From assembly GCA_001464035.1 (NCBI GenBank), contig LNEC01000011.1:248001-312000 (forward strand): 64,000 nt of DNA, written 5' to 3'. The notes below the pieces were generated by a model. The model was not told the origin of the DNA and made no database searches. It was given only the letters and a program-made list of their open reading frames with translations. Positions 28,304-36,938 of this stretch are shown here, one piece after another. The number at the start of each line of letters is the position of its first letter. Position 1 is the first letter of the stretch. Source of the stretch: Bradyrhizobiaceae bacterium Ga0074131 (GTDB lineage: Bacteria > Pseudomonadota > Alphaproteobacteria > Rhizobiales > Xanthobacteraceae). The position numbers and the translations under genes are program-made.

Positions 28304-28351
28304 GAGCGCGACCGGACGCAAAACCGGAGTCGCGTTTTTCTGATCGCGCTC
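28304..28351 (-). repeat. imperfect palindromic repeat between mltG and fabF
   Basis: GAGCGCGA (28304-28311) pairs with TCGCGCTC (28344-28351), and an inner pair GCGACCGG / CCGGAGTCGC forms a second hairpin ending GTCGCG then TTTTT on the plus strand. It lies between the fabF stop and the mltG start. It could act as a partial terminator. I know intergenic elements of this style from Bradyrhizobium. Confidence 0.5.
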
Positions 28352-28401
28352 CGGAGTTGTCGCCGAATGCGGCAAAACGGTGGTTTCGTTCCAATCACTG
28401 G

Positions 28402-29667
28402 CTAGTTGGCAACCCGCTGCACGATCACGGATGCGTTGGTGCCCCCGAAACCGAACGAATTCGACAGCGCGACATCGATCTCCCGCTTGCGCGCGGTCTG
28501 CGGCACGAGGTCGATCGCCGTCTCCACCGATGGGTTGTCGAGATTGATGGTCGGCGGGGCGATGTTATCGCGAATCGCCAGGATGCTGAAAATGGTCTCG
28601 ATCGCACCGGCGGCACCGAGCAGATGTCCGGTCGACGATTTTGTCGACGACATCGACACCTTGGAAGCGGCGTTTCCCAGCAACCGTTCCACTGCGCCGA
28701 GTTCGATTTCATCGCCGACCTGCGTCGAGGTGCCGTGCGCATTGATGTAGTCGATGTCGGAAGGTGTGATTCCGGCGCGCTTCATCGCCGCACTCATGCT
28801 GCGGAACGCGCCATCGCCGTCAGGTGATGGCGACGTGATGTGATAGGCATCGCCGGACAGCCCGTAACCGATAACCTCGGCATAGATCCTGGCGCCGCGA
28901 TTTTTCGCGTGCTGATATTCCTCGAGCACCACGATGCCGGCGCCTTCCCCCATCACGAAGCCGTCCCGGTCCTTGTCGTAGGGACGCGATGCTTTTTCCG
29001 GGGTCTCGTTGAAGCCGGTCGACAGGGCGCGCGATGCGCAAAACCCCGCCATCGACAGCCGGCAGATCGGCGATTCCGTACCACCCGCGACCATGACGTC
29101 GGCGTCGCCGAGCACGATCAGCCGGCTGGCGTCCCCGATCGCATGCGCACCGGTCGAACAAGCGGTTACCACGGAATGGTTGGGGCCCTTGAGGCCGTGC
29201 TCGATCGACACATAGCCTGAGGCCAGATTGATCAGGCGTCCGGGAATGAAGAACGGCGATACCTTGCGCGGCCCGCGCTCTTTCAGCAGCAACGCGGTAT
29301 CGGCAATACCCGACAGCCCGCCGATCCCGGAGCCGATCATGGTGCCGGTGGCACAGCGTTCCTCCTCGGTTGACGGATGCCAGTTGGCATCATCCAGCGC
29401 CTGGCGCGCCGCGCACATGGCGAAGACGATGAAGTCGTCGACCTTGCGCTGGTCCTTCGGCTCCATCCACTGGTCGGGATTGAAGGTGCCGCCGCTGCCG
29501 TCACCGCGCGGAATCACGCAGGCGATCCGACTGGTCAGATCGGACACGTCAAACGTGTCGATCTTCTTGGCCCCGCTCTCGCTGTTGAGGATGCGCCTCC
29601 AGGTCGGCTCCACGCCACAGCCGAGTGGCGTAACCATGCCGAGGCCCGTGACGACAACCCGCCTCAT
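28402..29667 (-). CDS. fabF: beta-ketoacyl-ACP synthase II
   Basis: Elongates fatty acids by condensing malonyl-ACP with acyl-ACP. Start at ATG 29667 (MRRVVVTGLGMVTPLG), 421 residues. The catalytic Cys is Cys170 in VVTACSTGAHAIG. Later motifs NAHGTSTQVGD and SSTKSSTGHLLGAAGAIE carry the two active-site His residues. It follows acpP on the minus strand, as in most bacteria. Confidence 0.96.
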   Translation of the reverse strand: MRRVVVTGLGMVTPLGCGVEPTWRRILNSESGAKKIDTFDVSDLTSRIACVIPRGDGSGGTFNPDQWMEPKDQRKVDDFIVFAMCAARQALDDANWHPSTEEERCATGTMIGSGIGGLSGIADTALLLKERGPRKVSPFFIPGRLINLASGYVSIEHGLKGPNHSVVTACSTGAHAIGDASRLIVLGDADVMVAGGTESPICRLSMAGFCASRALSTGFNETPEKASRPYDKDRDGFVMGEGAGIVVLEEYQHAKNRGARIYAEVIGYGLSGDAYHITSPSPDGDGAFRSMSAAMKRAGITPSDIDYINAHGTSTQVGDEIELGAVERLLGNAASKVSMSSTKSSTGHLLGAAGAIETIFSILAIRDNIAPPTINLDNPSVETAIDLVPQTARKREIDVALSNSFGFGGTNASVIVQRVAN

Positions 29668-29763
29668 ATCCTGCACTCCAGCCCAGTACCCGCAGCCCAC
29701 AACAAGAAACCGGTGGACCGTTCGACCACGGCCCGTCCGGCTTCGGCAGCACCGCGCGGGGCG

Positions 29764-30003
29764 TCAGCTCTTTGCGTTTTTTTCAAGAAATTTTGTGGCG
29801 TCGCCAACGGTCAAGATCGTCTCAGCGGCATCGTCGGGAATCTCGCAACCGAATTCTTCTTCGAACGCCATCACCAGCTCGACCGTATCGAGGCTGTCCG
29901 CGCCGAGGTCGTCAATGAAGCTCGCGGCATCGACCACTTTTTCGGGTTCAACACCAAGGTGTTCGACCACAATCTTCTTAACTCGCTCGCCAATCTCGCT
30001 CAT
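29764..30003 (-). CDS. acpP: acyl carrier protein
   Basis: Carries acyl chains during fatty-acid synthesis on a 4'-phosphopantetheine arm. The 79-residue acidic protein has [14 protein letters not shown] with Ser37 as the attachment site, and starts [20 protein letters not shown]. It lies between fabG and fabF on the same strand, 96 bases before the fabF start. Confidence 0.98.
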   Translation of the reverse strand: MSEIGERVKKIVVEHLGVEPEKVVDAASFIDDLGADSLDTVELVMAFEEEFGCEIPDDAAETILTVGDATKFLEKNAKS

Positions 30004-30300
30004 CGTTCAACCTCGTGCTTGTTCCATTAGACCCGTCGTCCCCAAGACGCTACGAGCCATCGTGGTCGTTAAACTTCCTTCGCATTCGCGCATAGTCTTT
30101 GATTTGCCCCGTCATGACAGACAAAGGCCCGGAGAACGGCGGCAGGCTCCGCCCCGCCAATATACAGGGATTCAAATTCCTGCAATGGCGTTCTTTGCCC
30201 ATCCGTTGCTGGTTCGGTTACCATACTTCCCGAGCCTTGACTACAAGCCTCGATGACAGCCGAAAACCGCCTCTGCCGTACGGAACGGCCAGTAACGGGT

Positions 30301-31038
30301 TCAAAACATGGCCATTCCGCCATTGACGTGAATCGTCTGTCCGGTCACGTACGCGGCTTCGTTGGAAGCGAGATAGACCGCCGCCGCGGCAATATCTTCA
30401 GGCGTTCCCAGCCGCGCCGCAGGAACCTTCGACAGGATGGTTTCGCGCTGCTTGTCGTTAAGCGCGTCCGTCATCGGTGTCTTGATGAATCCCGGCGCAA
30501 TGCAGTTGGCGGTGACGTTGCGCTTGGCATATTCCGCGCCGAGCGTCTTGATCATGCCGATCAGTCCGGCCTTCGACGCGGTGTAATTGCCCTGGCCCGG
30601 ATTGCCGGTGACGCCGACGATCGAGGTGATCGCAATGATGCGGCCGAACCGCTTGCGCATCATCAGCCTGGTCGCGGCCCGGGCGAGGCGAAAGGTCGAT
30701 GTCAGATTGACCTTGATGACCTCGTCCCAATCCTCGTCGCGCAATTGCACGAACAGATTGTCCCTGGTGATGCCGGCATTGGCGACGAGGATATCGACCT
30801 GACCCATCGCCGCCTCGGCCGCCGGCACCAGCGCCTCGACCTCCGCACTGTCGGAAAGATTGCAGGGTAGCACGTGAACGCGCTGGCTCAACTTGCCGGC
30901 GAGCGTGTCCAGCACCTCGCGCCGCGTTCCGGAAATGGCCACCGTCGCGCCCTGGGCGTGCAACGCCTGTGCGATCGCATTACCGATTCCGCCGGTCGCC
31001 CCGGTGACGAGCGCCGTCCTGCCAGTCAAATCGAACAT
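30301..31038 (-). CDS. fabG: 3-oxoacyl-ACP reductase
   Basis: NADPH-dependent reductase of the fatty-acid cycle. The 245-residue short-chain dehydrogenase has TGATGGIGNAIA (cofactor loop), NAGITRDN, catalytic Ser139 (ITSIVG) and Tyr152-Lys156 (NYTASKAGL). The C-terminus ends in TGQTIHVNGGMAMF. It lies between fabD and acpP. The 297-base gap at 30004-30300 to acpP has no gene that I can support. Confidence 0.96.
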   Translation of the reverse strand: MFDLTGRTALVTGATGGIGNAIAQALHAQGATVAISGTRREVLDTLAGKLSQRVHVLPCNLSDSAEVEALVPAAEAAMGQVDILVANAGITRDNLFVQLRDEDWDEVIKVNLTSTFRLARAATRLMMRKRFGRIIAITSIVGVTGNPGQGNYTASKAGLIGMIKTLGAEYAKRNVTANCIAPGFIKTPMTDALNDKQRETILSKVPAARLGTPEDIAAAAVYLASNEAAYVTGQTIHVNGGMAMF

Positions 31039-31057
31039 CCATGTCTCCTCACCTGTA

Positions 31058-31098
31058 GCGTTTCGACCGAAGTGGGTACCGGTTCGCGTGAAAAACGC
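31058..31098. repeat. rhizobial-type palindromic element between fabG and fabD
   Basis: GCGTTT (31058-31063) pairs with AAACGC (31093-31098), and the interior reads CGACCGAAGTGGGTACCGG followed by TTCGCGTG. I recognise this as close to a short intergenic element that is common in Bradyrhizobium and other rhizobia (GAAGTGGATACCGG...). The assignment is from memory of the motif, not a search. It lies between the fabD stop and the fabG start. Confidence 0.55.
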
Positions 31099-31106
31099 GT
31101 CAGATA

Positions 31107-32063
31107 CTACTGCTGCGCTGCGGCAAGCGCGTCTTTCGCCGGGGCAATATCATTCGGCCCGCCCACTGAAATCCCGACCGCGCCGTCGGCGATGCGCTTG
31201 ACCAGACCGCTCAGCACCTTGCCGGCGCCGATCTCGAAGAAGCAGGTGACCCCGTGACTCGCCATATAGGCCACTGATTCGCGCCAGCGCACGGTGCCGG
31301 TCACCTGTTCGATCAAGCGGCGGCGAATCTCGTCCGGATCGGTAATCGGCGCCGCCAGCACATTCGACACCAGCGGTGAAGCCGGTTGCCTGATGGTGAC
31401 GCTGGCCAGCGCCTCGGCCATCGCATCGGCTGCCGGCTGCATCAACCGGCAATGGAACGGTGCCGACACCGGCAGCAGCATCGCGCGCTTGGCGCCTTTT
31501 GTCTTCGCGATCTCGAGCCCGCGCTCGACGGCGGCCTTGTCACCGGAGATCACGACCTGACCGCCGCCATTGTCGTTGGCGGCCTGACAGACCTGCCCCT
31601 GCGCGGCCTGCGCTGCAACGGCCACCGCCGCCTCGTAATCGAGCCCAAGCAGCGCCGCCATGGCGCCAGTGCCCACCGGCACCGCCTTCTGCATGGCAAG
31701 ACCGCGGATGCGCAGCAGGCGTGCGGTGTCGCTGATGCTGAGGCTGCCGGCAGCCGCCAGCGCGGAATACTCGCCGAGCGAGTGGCCCGCGACGAAGGCG
31801 GCATCCCGTCCGACCGAGAATCCGGCCGCGGTTTCCAGCACCCGGAGCGTGGCAAGTGAAACCGCCATGAGAGCGGGCTGGGCATTTTCGGTGAGCTGCA
31901 GCGTCTCCGCCGGACCGTCCCAGATGATTGACGTGAGCCTCTCGCCGAGCGCCGCATCCACCTCGTCGAACACCGCGCGCGCTGCCGGAAAGGCCTCCGC
32001 CAGCGCCTTGCCCATGCCGACTGCCTGGGAACCTTGTCCCGGAAAAGTAAATGCAGCCGTCAT
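31107..32063 (-). CDS. fabD: malonyl-CoA:ACP transacylase
   Basis: Moves malonyl from CoA to ACP. Start at ATG 32063 (MTAAFTFPGQGSQAVGMG), 318 residues. The active site GHSLGE has Ser95, and later NVLAAPITDP and a helical C-terminus follow the usual pattern. It is the first gene of the fabD-fabG-acpP-fabF cluster and divergent from rpsF. Confidence 0.96.
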   Translation of the reverse strand: MTAAFTFPGQGSQAVGMGKALAEAFPAARAVFDEVDAALGERLTSIIWDGPAETLQLTENAQPALMAVSLATLRVLETAAGFSVGRDAAFVAGHSLGEYSALAAAGSLSISDTARLLRIRGLAMQKAVPVGTGAMAALLGLDYEAAVAVAAQAAQGQVCQAANDNGGGQVVISGDKAAVERGLEIAKTKGAKRAMLLPVSAPFHCRLMQPAADAMAEALASVTIRQPASPLVSNVLAAPITDPDEIRRRLIEQVTGTVRWRESVAYMASHGVTCFFEIGAGKVLSGLVKRIADGAVGISVGGPNDIAPAKDALAAAQQ

Positions 32064-32405
32064 CGGCGCTCCCTGAATGTAGCAGATCCCCAAAAGTTGA
32101 GCCGAAAGACACCGCCGGGGCTCCCTGTGTCAAGCTACGGTCCCCGGGCTCGGTAAATTGCCCGGTCGGAAGGCCGGTCCCTTGCCATCGGGGCCAAAAT
32201 CCTTATAAACCGCTGCATCCGTGGATCCCGGCCGGGAGCTGAACGGACGGTCTCAGCAATCTCTCCTTCCTGGCGATTTTGATGCGGCAGGGCCAGTCGG
32301 TCCGTCGTCCCGTGCTTCCGCCTTCTGAGCTTAATCCCGAGTCCTTTCCGAAGGTCTCGAAGGGCTTGCCGCCGGGAACCACGCCAACACTAGGAAAGGA
32401 CACCC
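32064..32405. other. divergent fabD/rpsF promoter region
   Basis: 342 bases. A rightward promoter TTGCCA (32182-32187) with TATAAA (32204-32209), 16 bases apart, fits a housekeeping promoter. It would give an rpsF 5' leader of about 190 bases, longer than translation alone needs. Nothing else is recognised. Confidence 0.45.
32182..32209 (+). promoter_or_regulatory. candidate sigma-70 promoter for the rpsF operon
   Basis: TTGCCA and TATAAA with 16-base spacing lie 197 bases before the rpsF ATG. This is the best -35/-10 pair I see in the gap. Alphaproteobacterial promoters vary, so this is tentative. Confidence 0.4.
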
Positions 32406-32876
32406 ATGCCTCTCTATGAGCATGTTTTTCTCGCGCGTCAGGATGCGAGCACCCAGCAGGTCGAAGAACTGACCGCCCAGATGACCGGCATCGTCGAGGG
32501 TCTCGGCGGCAAGGTCGTCAAGATGGAAAATTGGGGCGTACGCTCCCTCACCTACCGGATGAACAAGAACCGCAAGGCGCATTTCGTGTTGCTCAACATT
32601 GACGCCCCGTCGGCGGCGGTCGCCGAAGTCGAGCGGCAGGAACGGATCAACGAAGACGTGATCCGCTATCTCACCGTTCGCGTCGAAGAGCATGAGGAAG
32701 GCCCCTCCGCGATGATGCGCAAGGCCGATCGCGACCGCGATCGCGACGACCGCGGCGGCGGGTTCCGTGGCGACCGCGAAGGCGGCTTCCGGGGCGATCG
32801 CGACGGCGGTGGCTATCGTGGTGATCGTGGTCCGCGCCGTCCGCGCGAGGACGCTGAAGCAGCGGTTGAGGAGTAA
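32406..32876 (+). CDS. rpsF: 30S ribosomal protein bS6
   Basis: bS6 binds 16S rRNA with bS18 on the small-subunit platform. The 156-residue protein starts [16 protein letters not shown], with [18 protein letters not shown] typical of bS6. After about residue 98 it has a long Arg/Asp/Gly-rich tail with repeats such as GFRGDREGG, an extension I know from Bradyrhizobium bS6. A clear ribosome-binding site (AGGAAAGGA) precedes the ATG. rpsR follows after 5 bases. Confidence 0.97.
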   Translation: MPLYEHVFLARQDASTQQVEELTAQMTGIVEGLGGKVVKMENWGVRSLTYRMNKNRKAHFVLLNIDAPSAAVAEVERQERINEDVIRYLTVRVEEHEEGPSAMMRKADRDRDRDDRGGGFRGDREGGFRGDRDGGGYRGDRGPRRPREDAEAAVEE

Positions 32877-32881
32877 GAATC

Positions 32882-33196
32882 ATGGCTGAAGCTGGTGCAC
32901 GCCGTCCGTTTTTTCGCCGCCGCAAGACCTGCCCGTTCACGGGTCCGAATGCGCCGAAGATCGATTACAAGGATTCCAAGCTGCTGATGCGTTACGTGTC
33001 CGAGCGCGGCAAGATCGTGCCGAGCCGCATCACCGCCGTTTCCGCCAAGAAGCAGCGTGAACTCGCCCGCGCCATCAAGCGCTCGCGGTTCCTCGGACCA
33101 TTCGATCCGCGCCGTCCGCGGCGCGGATCGAATATCTTCATAAGGCTTCCGGATCGTCCGGTCGCCGATGGTTGGGGTTCTCGAGGGAGCCTCTAA
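32882..33196 (+). CDS. rpsR: 30S ribosomal protein bS18 with altered C-terminus
   Basis: bS18 partners bS6. Residues 1-70 are normal ([49 protein letters not shown]). The family then ends RFLGLLPYVIR or similar, at about 79 residues. Here, after RFLG, the frame enters a hairpin (33100-33133) and continues [19 protein letters not shown] to a stop at 33196, giving 104 residues. The conserved LLPY segment is absent. A TAA at 33141 in another frame is where a normal end might have been. Either the gene was altered by a small rearrangement or the assembly is wrong here. Confidence 0.85.
   Translation: MAEAGARRPFFRRRKTCPFTGPNAPKIDYKDSKLLMRYVSERGKIVPSRITAVSAKKQRELARAIKRSRFLGPFDPRRPRRGSNIFIRLPDRPVADGWGSRGSL
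33100..33133. repeat. perfect 15-bp inverted repeat within the 3' end of rpsR
   Basis: ATTCGATCCGCGCCG (33100-33114) and its exact reverse complement CGGCGCGGATCGAAT (33119-33133) surround a TCCG loop. It replaces the expected last codons of rpsR. It has no T-tract, so it does not look like an ordinary terminator. Confidence 0.75.
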
Positions 33197-33221
33197 CCGC
33201 TCGAAGGGAGCGGGACAGCTG

Positions 33222-34196
33222 ATGAACACGATCGTTCTCATCGCCATTGCGGCCGGCAGCGCGTCGGGGCTGATGTTCGCCTCGATCATTTCGCGCGCGC
33301 TGATTTCTTTGCTGTTGCTCTACTTCGCCCCGCTACCGTTGATGGTGGCGGCGCTTGGGTGGGGACCGCTGGCCGCCACCATCGGCGGCATCGGGGCGGC
33401 CACGGTCCTCGGTGCCACCTTCGGCCTGCCCTTTTGCATAGCCTTTGTCGTCATGGTGGCGCTGCCGGCCTGGTGGCTTGGGCACCTCGCCTTGCTGGGA
33501 CGGCCGGTTTCCATTGACGGATCAGGTGAAGGCGCGACGACGGTCGCGCCGGTGATGGAATGGTACCCGATCGGCCGCCTCCTGCTCTGGATTGCGGGCT
33601 TTGGCGTTCTGTCCACGATGGCGACCCTGCTCACGCTGGGCTCCGACGCCGCCACCATCACCGAGGCACTGCGAGCGGGCTTGCTGCGGATTCTCAGCCC
33701 AGGCGTCGCGGCTTCGAGCGATGATATCAAACAGCGCATCGATGCCGCCGTGATGATCGCGCCGGCTGCCGCCGCCAACAGCGCCATGACCATGCTGATG
33801 CTCAACTTCTGGCTGGCTGCCCGGATCGCGGCAACATCGGGACGATTGCGTCGTTCGTGGCCCGACCTCAGAAGCACCGATCTGCCGCCGATGACGCTCG
33901 CGGCATTGTCGGCCGCCATCGCGTTCTGTTTCTCCGGCGGGCTGCTTGCGATGCTGGCTCAGACCGTCACTGCGGCGCTGCTGATGATCTACGCATTGAT
34001 CGGGTTCGCGGTGCTGCACACGCTGACGCTGGGCTTGAAGGGCCGCGGGCTCTGGCTGACCTGCGCCTACGCGACCGTGGTGCTGTCCGGCGGCTGGCTC
34101 ATCCTGGCGATGACGGCTCTCGGCATCGCCGACGCCATTTTCGGATTTCGCCGGCGCTTTCAGCAGAAGAGGCCGCCGCCCCTACCCGTGTTCTGA
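33222..34196 (+). CDS. DUF2232 domain membrane protein
   Basis: A 324-residue protein with about eight membrane segments ([18 protein letters not shown] at the start, then further hydrophobic stretches near residues 28-50, 50-80, 125, 185, 225-280). Length, position between rpsR and rplI and overall layout match the DUF2232 family, whose function is unknown. Start ATG 33222 follows a GGGAGCGGG site. An upstream in-frame GTG/ATG would overlap the altered rpsR end. Confidence 0.85.
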   Translation: MNTIVLIAIAAGSASGLMFASIISRALISLLLLYFAPLPLMVAALGWGPLAATIGGIGAATVLGATFGLPFCIAFVVMVALPAWWLGHLALLGRPVSIDGSGEGATTVAPVMEWYPIGRLLLWIAGFGVLSTMATLLTLGSDAATITEALRAGLLRILSPGVAASSDDIKQRIDAAVMIAPAAAANSAMTMLMLNFWLAARIAATSGRLRRSWPDLRSTDLPPMTLAALSAAIAFCFSGGLLAMLAQTVTAALLMIYALIGFAVLHTLTLGLKGRGLWLTCAYATVVLSGGWLILAMTALGIADAIFGFRRRFQQKRPPPLPVF

Positions 34197-34240
34197 ATTA
34201 CTTTCAACCTGACCTCATAGCACCCCAAAGGAGAACCAAC

Positions 34241-34840
34241 ATGGAAGTCATTTTGCTGGAGCGCGTCGCCAAGCTTGGCCAGATGGGCGAAGTCGTCCGC
34301 GTCCGGGACGGCTATGCCCGCAATTTCCTCTTGAAGCGGAACAAGGCGTTGCGCGCCACCGCCGACAACCGGGCCAAGTTCGACGGCATGAAGGCCGAAC
34401 TCGAAGCCCGCAACCTGCAGGCCAAGGGCGAAGCCACCAAGGTCGCCGAGAAGATCGACGGCCGCAACGTCGTCGTGCTGCGCCAGGCCTCGGAGACCGG
34501 CCAGTTGTTCGGATCAGTGACGGTTCGCGACATCATCGCATCGTTCGAGGCGGACGGCGTCGCCATCAGCCGCAGCCAGGTGATGCTGGACGCGCCGATC
34601 AAGACCATCGGCAAGCACAACATTGCCATCGCCGTGCATCCGGAGGTCGAAGTCGCCGTCAGCGTAACGGTCGCGCGCAGTGCCGACGAGGCCGAGCGCA
34701 TCAAACGCGGCGAAGACATCTCCTCCCGTCAGGAAGATCAGGATGCCGCTGCCGAAGCGCTGGCCGCCGCCGGCGAATTCTTCGATCCGGAAGCCCGCCG
34801 CGACGACGAACCGCAGGAAGAAGCTGCTTCCGACAAATAA
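34241..34840 (+). CDS. rplI: 50S ribosomal protein bL9
   Basis: bL9 binds 23S rRNA and supports translation fidelity. Start ATG 34241 after AAAGGAG, 199 residues. The N-terminal domain [17 protein letters not shown] and [17 protein letters not shown] are classic. A long helix links to the C-terminal domain. The tail is longer than in E. coli (about 50 extra acidic residues, from [16 protein letters not shown]), as I know from rhizobia. It ends the rpsF operon. Confidence 0.97.
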   Translation: MEVILLERVAKLGQMGEVVRVRDGYARNFLLKRNKALRATADNRAKFDGMKAELEARNLQAKGEATKVAEKIDGRNVVVLRQASETGQLFGSVTVRDIIASFEADGVAISRSQVMLDAPIKTIGKHNIAIAVHPEVEVAVSVTVARSADEAERIKRGEDISSRQEDQDAAAEALAAAGEFFDPEARRDDEPQEEAASDK

Positions 34841-34866
34841 GGCAGCTCCAACCGTCCGAATTGCCC

Positions 34867-34889
34867 AAGCCCGGCCTCAGGCCGGGCTT
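34867..34889. terminator. bidirectional terminator hairpin between rplI and the thioesterase
   Basis: AAGCCCGGCCT (34867-34877) and AGGCCGGGCTT (34879-34889) form a perfect 11-bp stem around one base. The convergent thioesterase stop codon (34877-34879) lies at the tip of this hairpin. Both genes end here, so one element could serve both. There is little T-tract on either side. Confidence 0.55.
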
Positions 34890-35353
34890 GTGATTCCGGC
34901 GGTCACTTCTCCTGACAGCATCGCGATCGACGCCAGCGCGGTCGCGGTGTGTTTCTCTGTTCCGTCGATGACGCAGAACACATCGGCGGCAACGACCGCG
35001 ACCTGCCGTCCGGGCTTGATTACACGGGCGCGGCAGATCAGGCGATCGCCCGATGCCGGCGACAGCAGGTTCAACTTGTACTCCGCCGTCAGCGCCGGCT
35101 GGCCGCGCGATGTCGCCGCGGCGATCGTGGTTGCGTTGTCGACCAGGAAAGCGGTGACGCCGCCGTGGAACAGGCCGTGCTGTTGCAACAGCTCTGGCCT
35201 CCGGTCGACCGCCAGCGTGCACGAGCCCCGGGCCAAGTCAGAGAGCTCGGCACCGACATGCGCCATGAAACCCTGCCGACCGACACTGTCGTGGATTCGC
35301 CGCGCGATCGCGGCGAACTCCGGATCGTACTTCAAGCCGGCATCCTGCGTCAT
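34877..35353 (-). CDS. PaaI-family thioesterase
   Basis: A 158-residue hotdog-fold protein. FHGGVTAFLVDNATTIAA matches the catalytic HGG-x-x...D motif of the PaaI/acyl-CoA thioesterase group, and GDRLICRARVIKPGRQVAVV continues the fold. Substrate unknown, probably an acyl-CoA or aryl-CoA. Start ATG 35353 overlaps the tetR stop (ATGA), so it is translated with tetR. Confidence 0.88.
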   Translation of the reverse strand: MTQDAGLKYDPEFAAIARRIHDSVGRQGFMAHVGAELSDLARGSCTLAVDRRPELLQQHGLFHGGVTAFLVDNATTIAAATSRGQPALTAEYKLNLLSPASGDRLICRARVIKPGRQVAVVAADVFCVIDGTEKHTATALASIAMLSGEVTAGITSPA

Positions 35354-35958
35354 GGCGCGCCTCCGTTTTCTCGATGGGGTTGCGGCGCCACCAGCGCGCG
35401 GATCGCGCAAGCGATCAGGATGTCGGCCTGAAGCCTCGGATCGCTTCGGTCGCGACCCGACAGCCAGGCGCGGCAGAATATCTGCGCAGGGCCGATGATC
35501 TGGCTGAAGAACAGCATCGGCGTCATCGGCAGCAATTCCCCGCTGACGATCAGCGGCGCGCGCCAGCGCTCGACGGCTTCGCCGAGGCGCGAGTTCTGAG
35601 CCCGCTGTGCGTCCCTGACCTCTTCGGTCCATTCGCTGCGGGAAATCTCGAACAGATAGCGCGCCTCGCGCCGGTTATTCACCACCCAGTCCAGGTGCGC
35701 GCGGATCAAACGGTCGATGCCCTCCTGGGCCCCGCAACGCGTGTCGATCGCAGCCAACACCGCGGCGTGATAGCGCTGCAGTATTTCCAGGAAAAGCGTG
35801 CCCGCCAGTTCCTTCTTCGATCCGAAGAAATGGAAAAAGCTGCCGTTCGAAGCCCGCGCGCGGGCGCGAATGGCCGCAACGGTCGCACCATCGAAACCGT
35901 CACGGTCGAAGACCGCCAATCCCGCGGCCATCAGGTCCTCGCGCGCGCCGGCCACCAC
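35350..35958 (-). CDS. TetR/AcrR family transcriptional regulator
   Basis: A 202-residue repressor-type protein. The N-terminus has the TetR helix-turn-helix (AAGLAVFDRDGFDGATVAAI, then SNGSFFHFFGSKKELAG). The C-terminal ligand domain has several helices. The likely start is GTG 35958 after GGGAG. A perfect palindrome at 35992-36010 lies just upstream and is a likely autoregulatory operator. It is translationally coupled to the thioesterase, which may be its main target. Confidence 0.9.
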   Translation of the reverse strand: MVAGAREDLMAAGLAVFDRDGFDGATVAAIRARARASNGSFFHFFGSKKELAGTLFLEILQRYHAAVLAAIDTRCGAQEGIDRLIRAHLDWVVNNRREARYLFEISRSEWTEEVRDAQRAQNSRLGEAVERWRAPLIVSGELLPMTPMLFFSQIIGPAQIFCRAWLSGRDRSDPRLQADILIACAIRALVAPQPHRENGGAP

Positions 35959-35991
35959 CGCTGCTTCTCCCGAAGTACACTAGATGATTAC

Positions 35992-36010
35992 TCTAGAGCA
36001 GTGCTCTAGA
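35992..36010. promoter_or_regulatory. likely TetR operator palindrome
   Basis: TCTAGAGCA-G-TGCTCTAGA, perfect 9-base arms around one base, 34 bases upstream of the tetR start. TetR-family proteins often bind palindromes upstream of their own genes. Binding is inferred. Confidence 0.65.
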
Positions 36011-36056
36011 CGCGGTCAAGCCCTGCCGCGAGCCGGCATTGTCGTCCTGCGAAGAT

Positions 36057-36938
36057 CTATCGAGAGATCGGTGGCGCGGGCGGTCCCGCCGGGGGAACCG
36101 GTGGCAAAGCCGGCGCGGACGCCGTCACATCCGGGGGTGGAGCTGGCGGCGCCGCCGGAGGCGCAGGCGCGGCCGCAGGCTCCAACACGCCGGTGGAGAC
36201 GGCGGCCGACACCGACGGGGGCGCCGGAGTGACCTCGGGTACCGGATCGGGCCGCAGCGCCGGGGTTTCGCCGGCTTCCTTGGGTGTTTCGATCGTGGCC
36301 GACCGAGACGCAGCCTCGCTGGAGGGTTTGGCGTCGTCCTTGGCGTCGTCCCTGGCGTCGTCCTTGGCGGCTTCTTCCTTCGGAATGTCCTCTTTCGCCG
36401 TCTCGCTCTTTGCCGTCTCGTCCTTGGCGGCGTCGACCTTGGGCGGCTCTTCCTTGCCCCGCTTGCCCAGCTTCGGCTTGGCAGCCGATTTGCGGCCGTC
36501 GGGACCGGGAACCAGCCCATCCGGCGCGGCGGCCTGCTGCGGTTCGCCGTCGGGCCTGGAGGCCTGCTGGGCCGGCGCGGGGCGTATCGGGCGGCCGAAA
36601 CGGTCAAGCTGCTCTGGTGCCGCGGGCTTCGCATCCTTTGCCTGCTGCGTGGGCCTGGAACCGCGGGTGTCGGCCGCACCATTGGCGATCAGAAAGGCGC
36701 TGAGCTGCGCGGCCATCTCGCCGGAAGTGGTATAATGTTGGCGCAGGAAGCCTTGCAACGATCCGGCCGGCACGTTCTTTAAGAGACCCCGCGGCCCCTT
36801 GTGGCAGGCGCTGCAGGTGCCTGAAAAAATCTGGGAAGGGCTCTTGCCGGCATCGAGATTTTGCGCCCGCACCGGGATCGCCGCGAGACAGCCGATCAGA
36901 AGCGTCACCGTCGCTAAACTGAGCGCTCGGCTCAACAT
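36057..36938 (-). CDS. exported cytochrome c-like protein with long proline/alanine tail
   Basis: A 293-residue protein from ATG 36938 with a signal peptide (ATVTLLIGCLAAIPVRAQ). A heme-binding CSACH sits at residues 42-46 (TCSACHKGPRG), with a short c-type domain to about 120 and Met residues downstream that could be the sixth ligand. From about 130 the protein is a low-complexity run of Lys/Asp/Ala then Pro/Ala, with no domain. The c-domain is shorter than a standard one. Redox partner unknown. It ends 99 bases from tetR. Confidence 0.78.
   Translation of the reverse strand: MLSRALSLATVTLLIGCLAAIPVRAQNLDAGKSPSQIFSGTCSACHKGPRGLLKNVPAGSLQGFLRQHYTTSGEMAAQLSAFLIANGAADTRGSRPTQQAKDAKPAAPEQLDRFGRPIRPAPAQQASRPDGEPQQAAAPDGLVPGPDGRKSAAKPKLGKRGKEEPPKVDAAKDETAKSETAKEDIPKEEAAKDDARDDAKDDAKPSSEAASRSATIETPKEAGETPALRPDPVPEVTPAPPSVSAAVSTGVLEPAAAPAPPAAPPAPPPDVTASAPALPPVPPAGPPAPPISR

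Noticed and set aside
30069..30323. Short minus-strand frame between acpP and fabG
   Set aside because: It overlaps the fabG end, has no ribosome-binding site and no similarity I recognise.
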